From Gordonia sihwensis NBRC 108236 (GTDB taxonomy: Bacteria > Actinomycetota > Actinomycetes > Mycobacteriales > Mycobacteriaceae), in NCBI RefSeq assembly GCF_000333035.1, contig NZ_BANU01000006.1:62001-126000 (forward strand): DNA of 64,000 bases, written 5' to 3'. The notes beneath the pieces are model-generated. The model had not been told where the DNA came from and made no database searches. It saw only the letters and a program-made list of their open reading frames with translations. Made by a program: the position numbers and the translations under genes. This document shows, piece by piece, positions 63,788-64,000 of this stretch. Positions within the stretch are counted from its first letter, which is position 1. The number at the start of each line of letters is the position of its first letter.

Positions 63788-64000
<213 letters not shown>

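Overview
The window is chromosomal DNA of a high-GC, mycolic-acid-containing actinobacterium (order Mycobacteriales; Gordonia or a close relative is my best guess). Three things support this. The FAS-II mycolate operon start (fabD-acpM-kasA) sits beside its PucR-type regulator. There is a mycothiol-type (MDMPI) enzyme and an Ag85-like esterase. From end to end the gene order follows the M. tuberculosis Rv2245-Rv2202 segment (order recalled from memory, not searched). Nothing looks like phage, IS element, CRISPR or broken gene.

Layout. 1-6.3 kb (minus): kasA (cut by the window edge), acpM, fabD, the regulator mabR and aceE. 6.5-9.1 kb: a lipoprotein, a DUF3052 protein, ahpE and a secreted SGNH hydrolase. 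9.1-13.2 kb: MDMPI-fold protein, tRNA-Val, GNAT, an unrecognised membrane protein, tRNA-Cys and a spermidine-synthase-like protein. 13.2-19.6 kb: cobD, surf1, ptpA, and a tightly overlapping cobC / NIF3 / zinc-ribbon / histidine-phosphatase operon. 19.66-20.09 kb: RNase P RNA. 20.3-25.8 kb: LGFP lipoprotein, RNB nuclease, CYTH-CHAD protein, prolyl iminopeptidase, panB. 26-30.3 kb: glnA2-glnE. 40.8-43.1 kb: glnA1 and an RDD membrane protein. 49.5-54.8 kb (minus): DUF4191 protein, lipA, lipB, a TIGR01777 epimerase and dlaT. 55-64 kb: pepB, gcvT, ilvE, cobS, a cobU-cobT fusion, DUF3043 protein, glycerate kinase, an A-type Fe-S carrier and the start of an adenosine-kinase-like gene.

Two stretches interrupt this conserved backbone. 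Island A (30.4-40.6 kb, between glnE and glnA1) holds a lipase, a cyclase-family hydrolase, two paralogous acyl-CoA synthetases around a regulator with both XRE and TetR DNA-binding domains, two FKBP lipoproteins, an Ag85-like esterase and a SRPBCC/TetR pair. Island B (43.1-49.4 kb, between the RDD gene and the DUF4191 gene) is a probable ketone/alcohol-degrading unit: TetR facing an SDR / patatin-like hydrolase / Baeyer-Villiger monooxygenase operon, which converges on an SDR / F420-type oxidoreductase / SnoaL-like operon. The TetR-SDR gap carries a striking double palindrome. Island B is the best candidate here for an undescribed system, although each enzyme family is known.

How the genes work together. 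AceE, DlaT, LipA and LipB form the E1/E2 and lipoylation core of pyruvate dehydrogenase, and GcvT uses the same cofactor system. GlnA1, GlnA2 and GlnE form the nitrogen-assimilation core, with GlnR-type boxes before both synthetase genes. CobD, CobC, CobS and CobU-CobT cover the late steps of cobalamin assembly. A repeated regulatory theme is the leaderless start: at least nine genes have a TANNNT -10 box ending 6-7 bases before the start codon. Stretches between genes are all under 300 bases apart from the rnpB locus.
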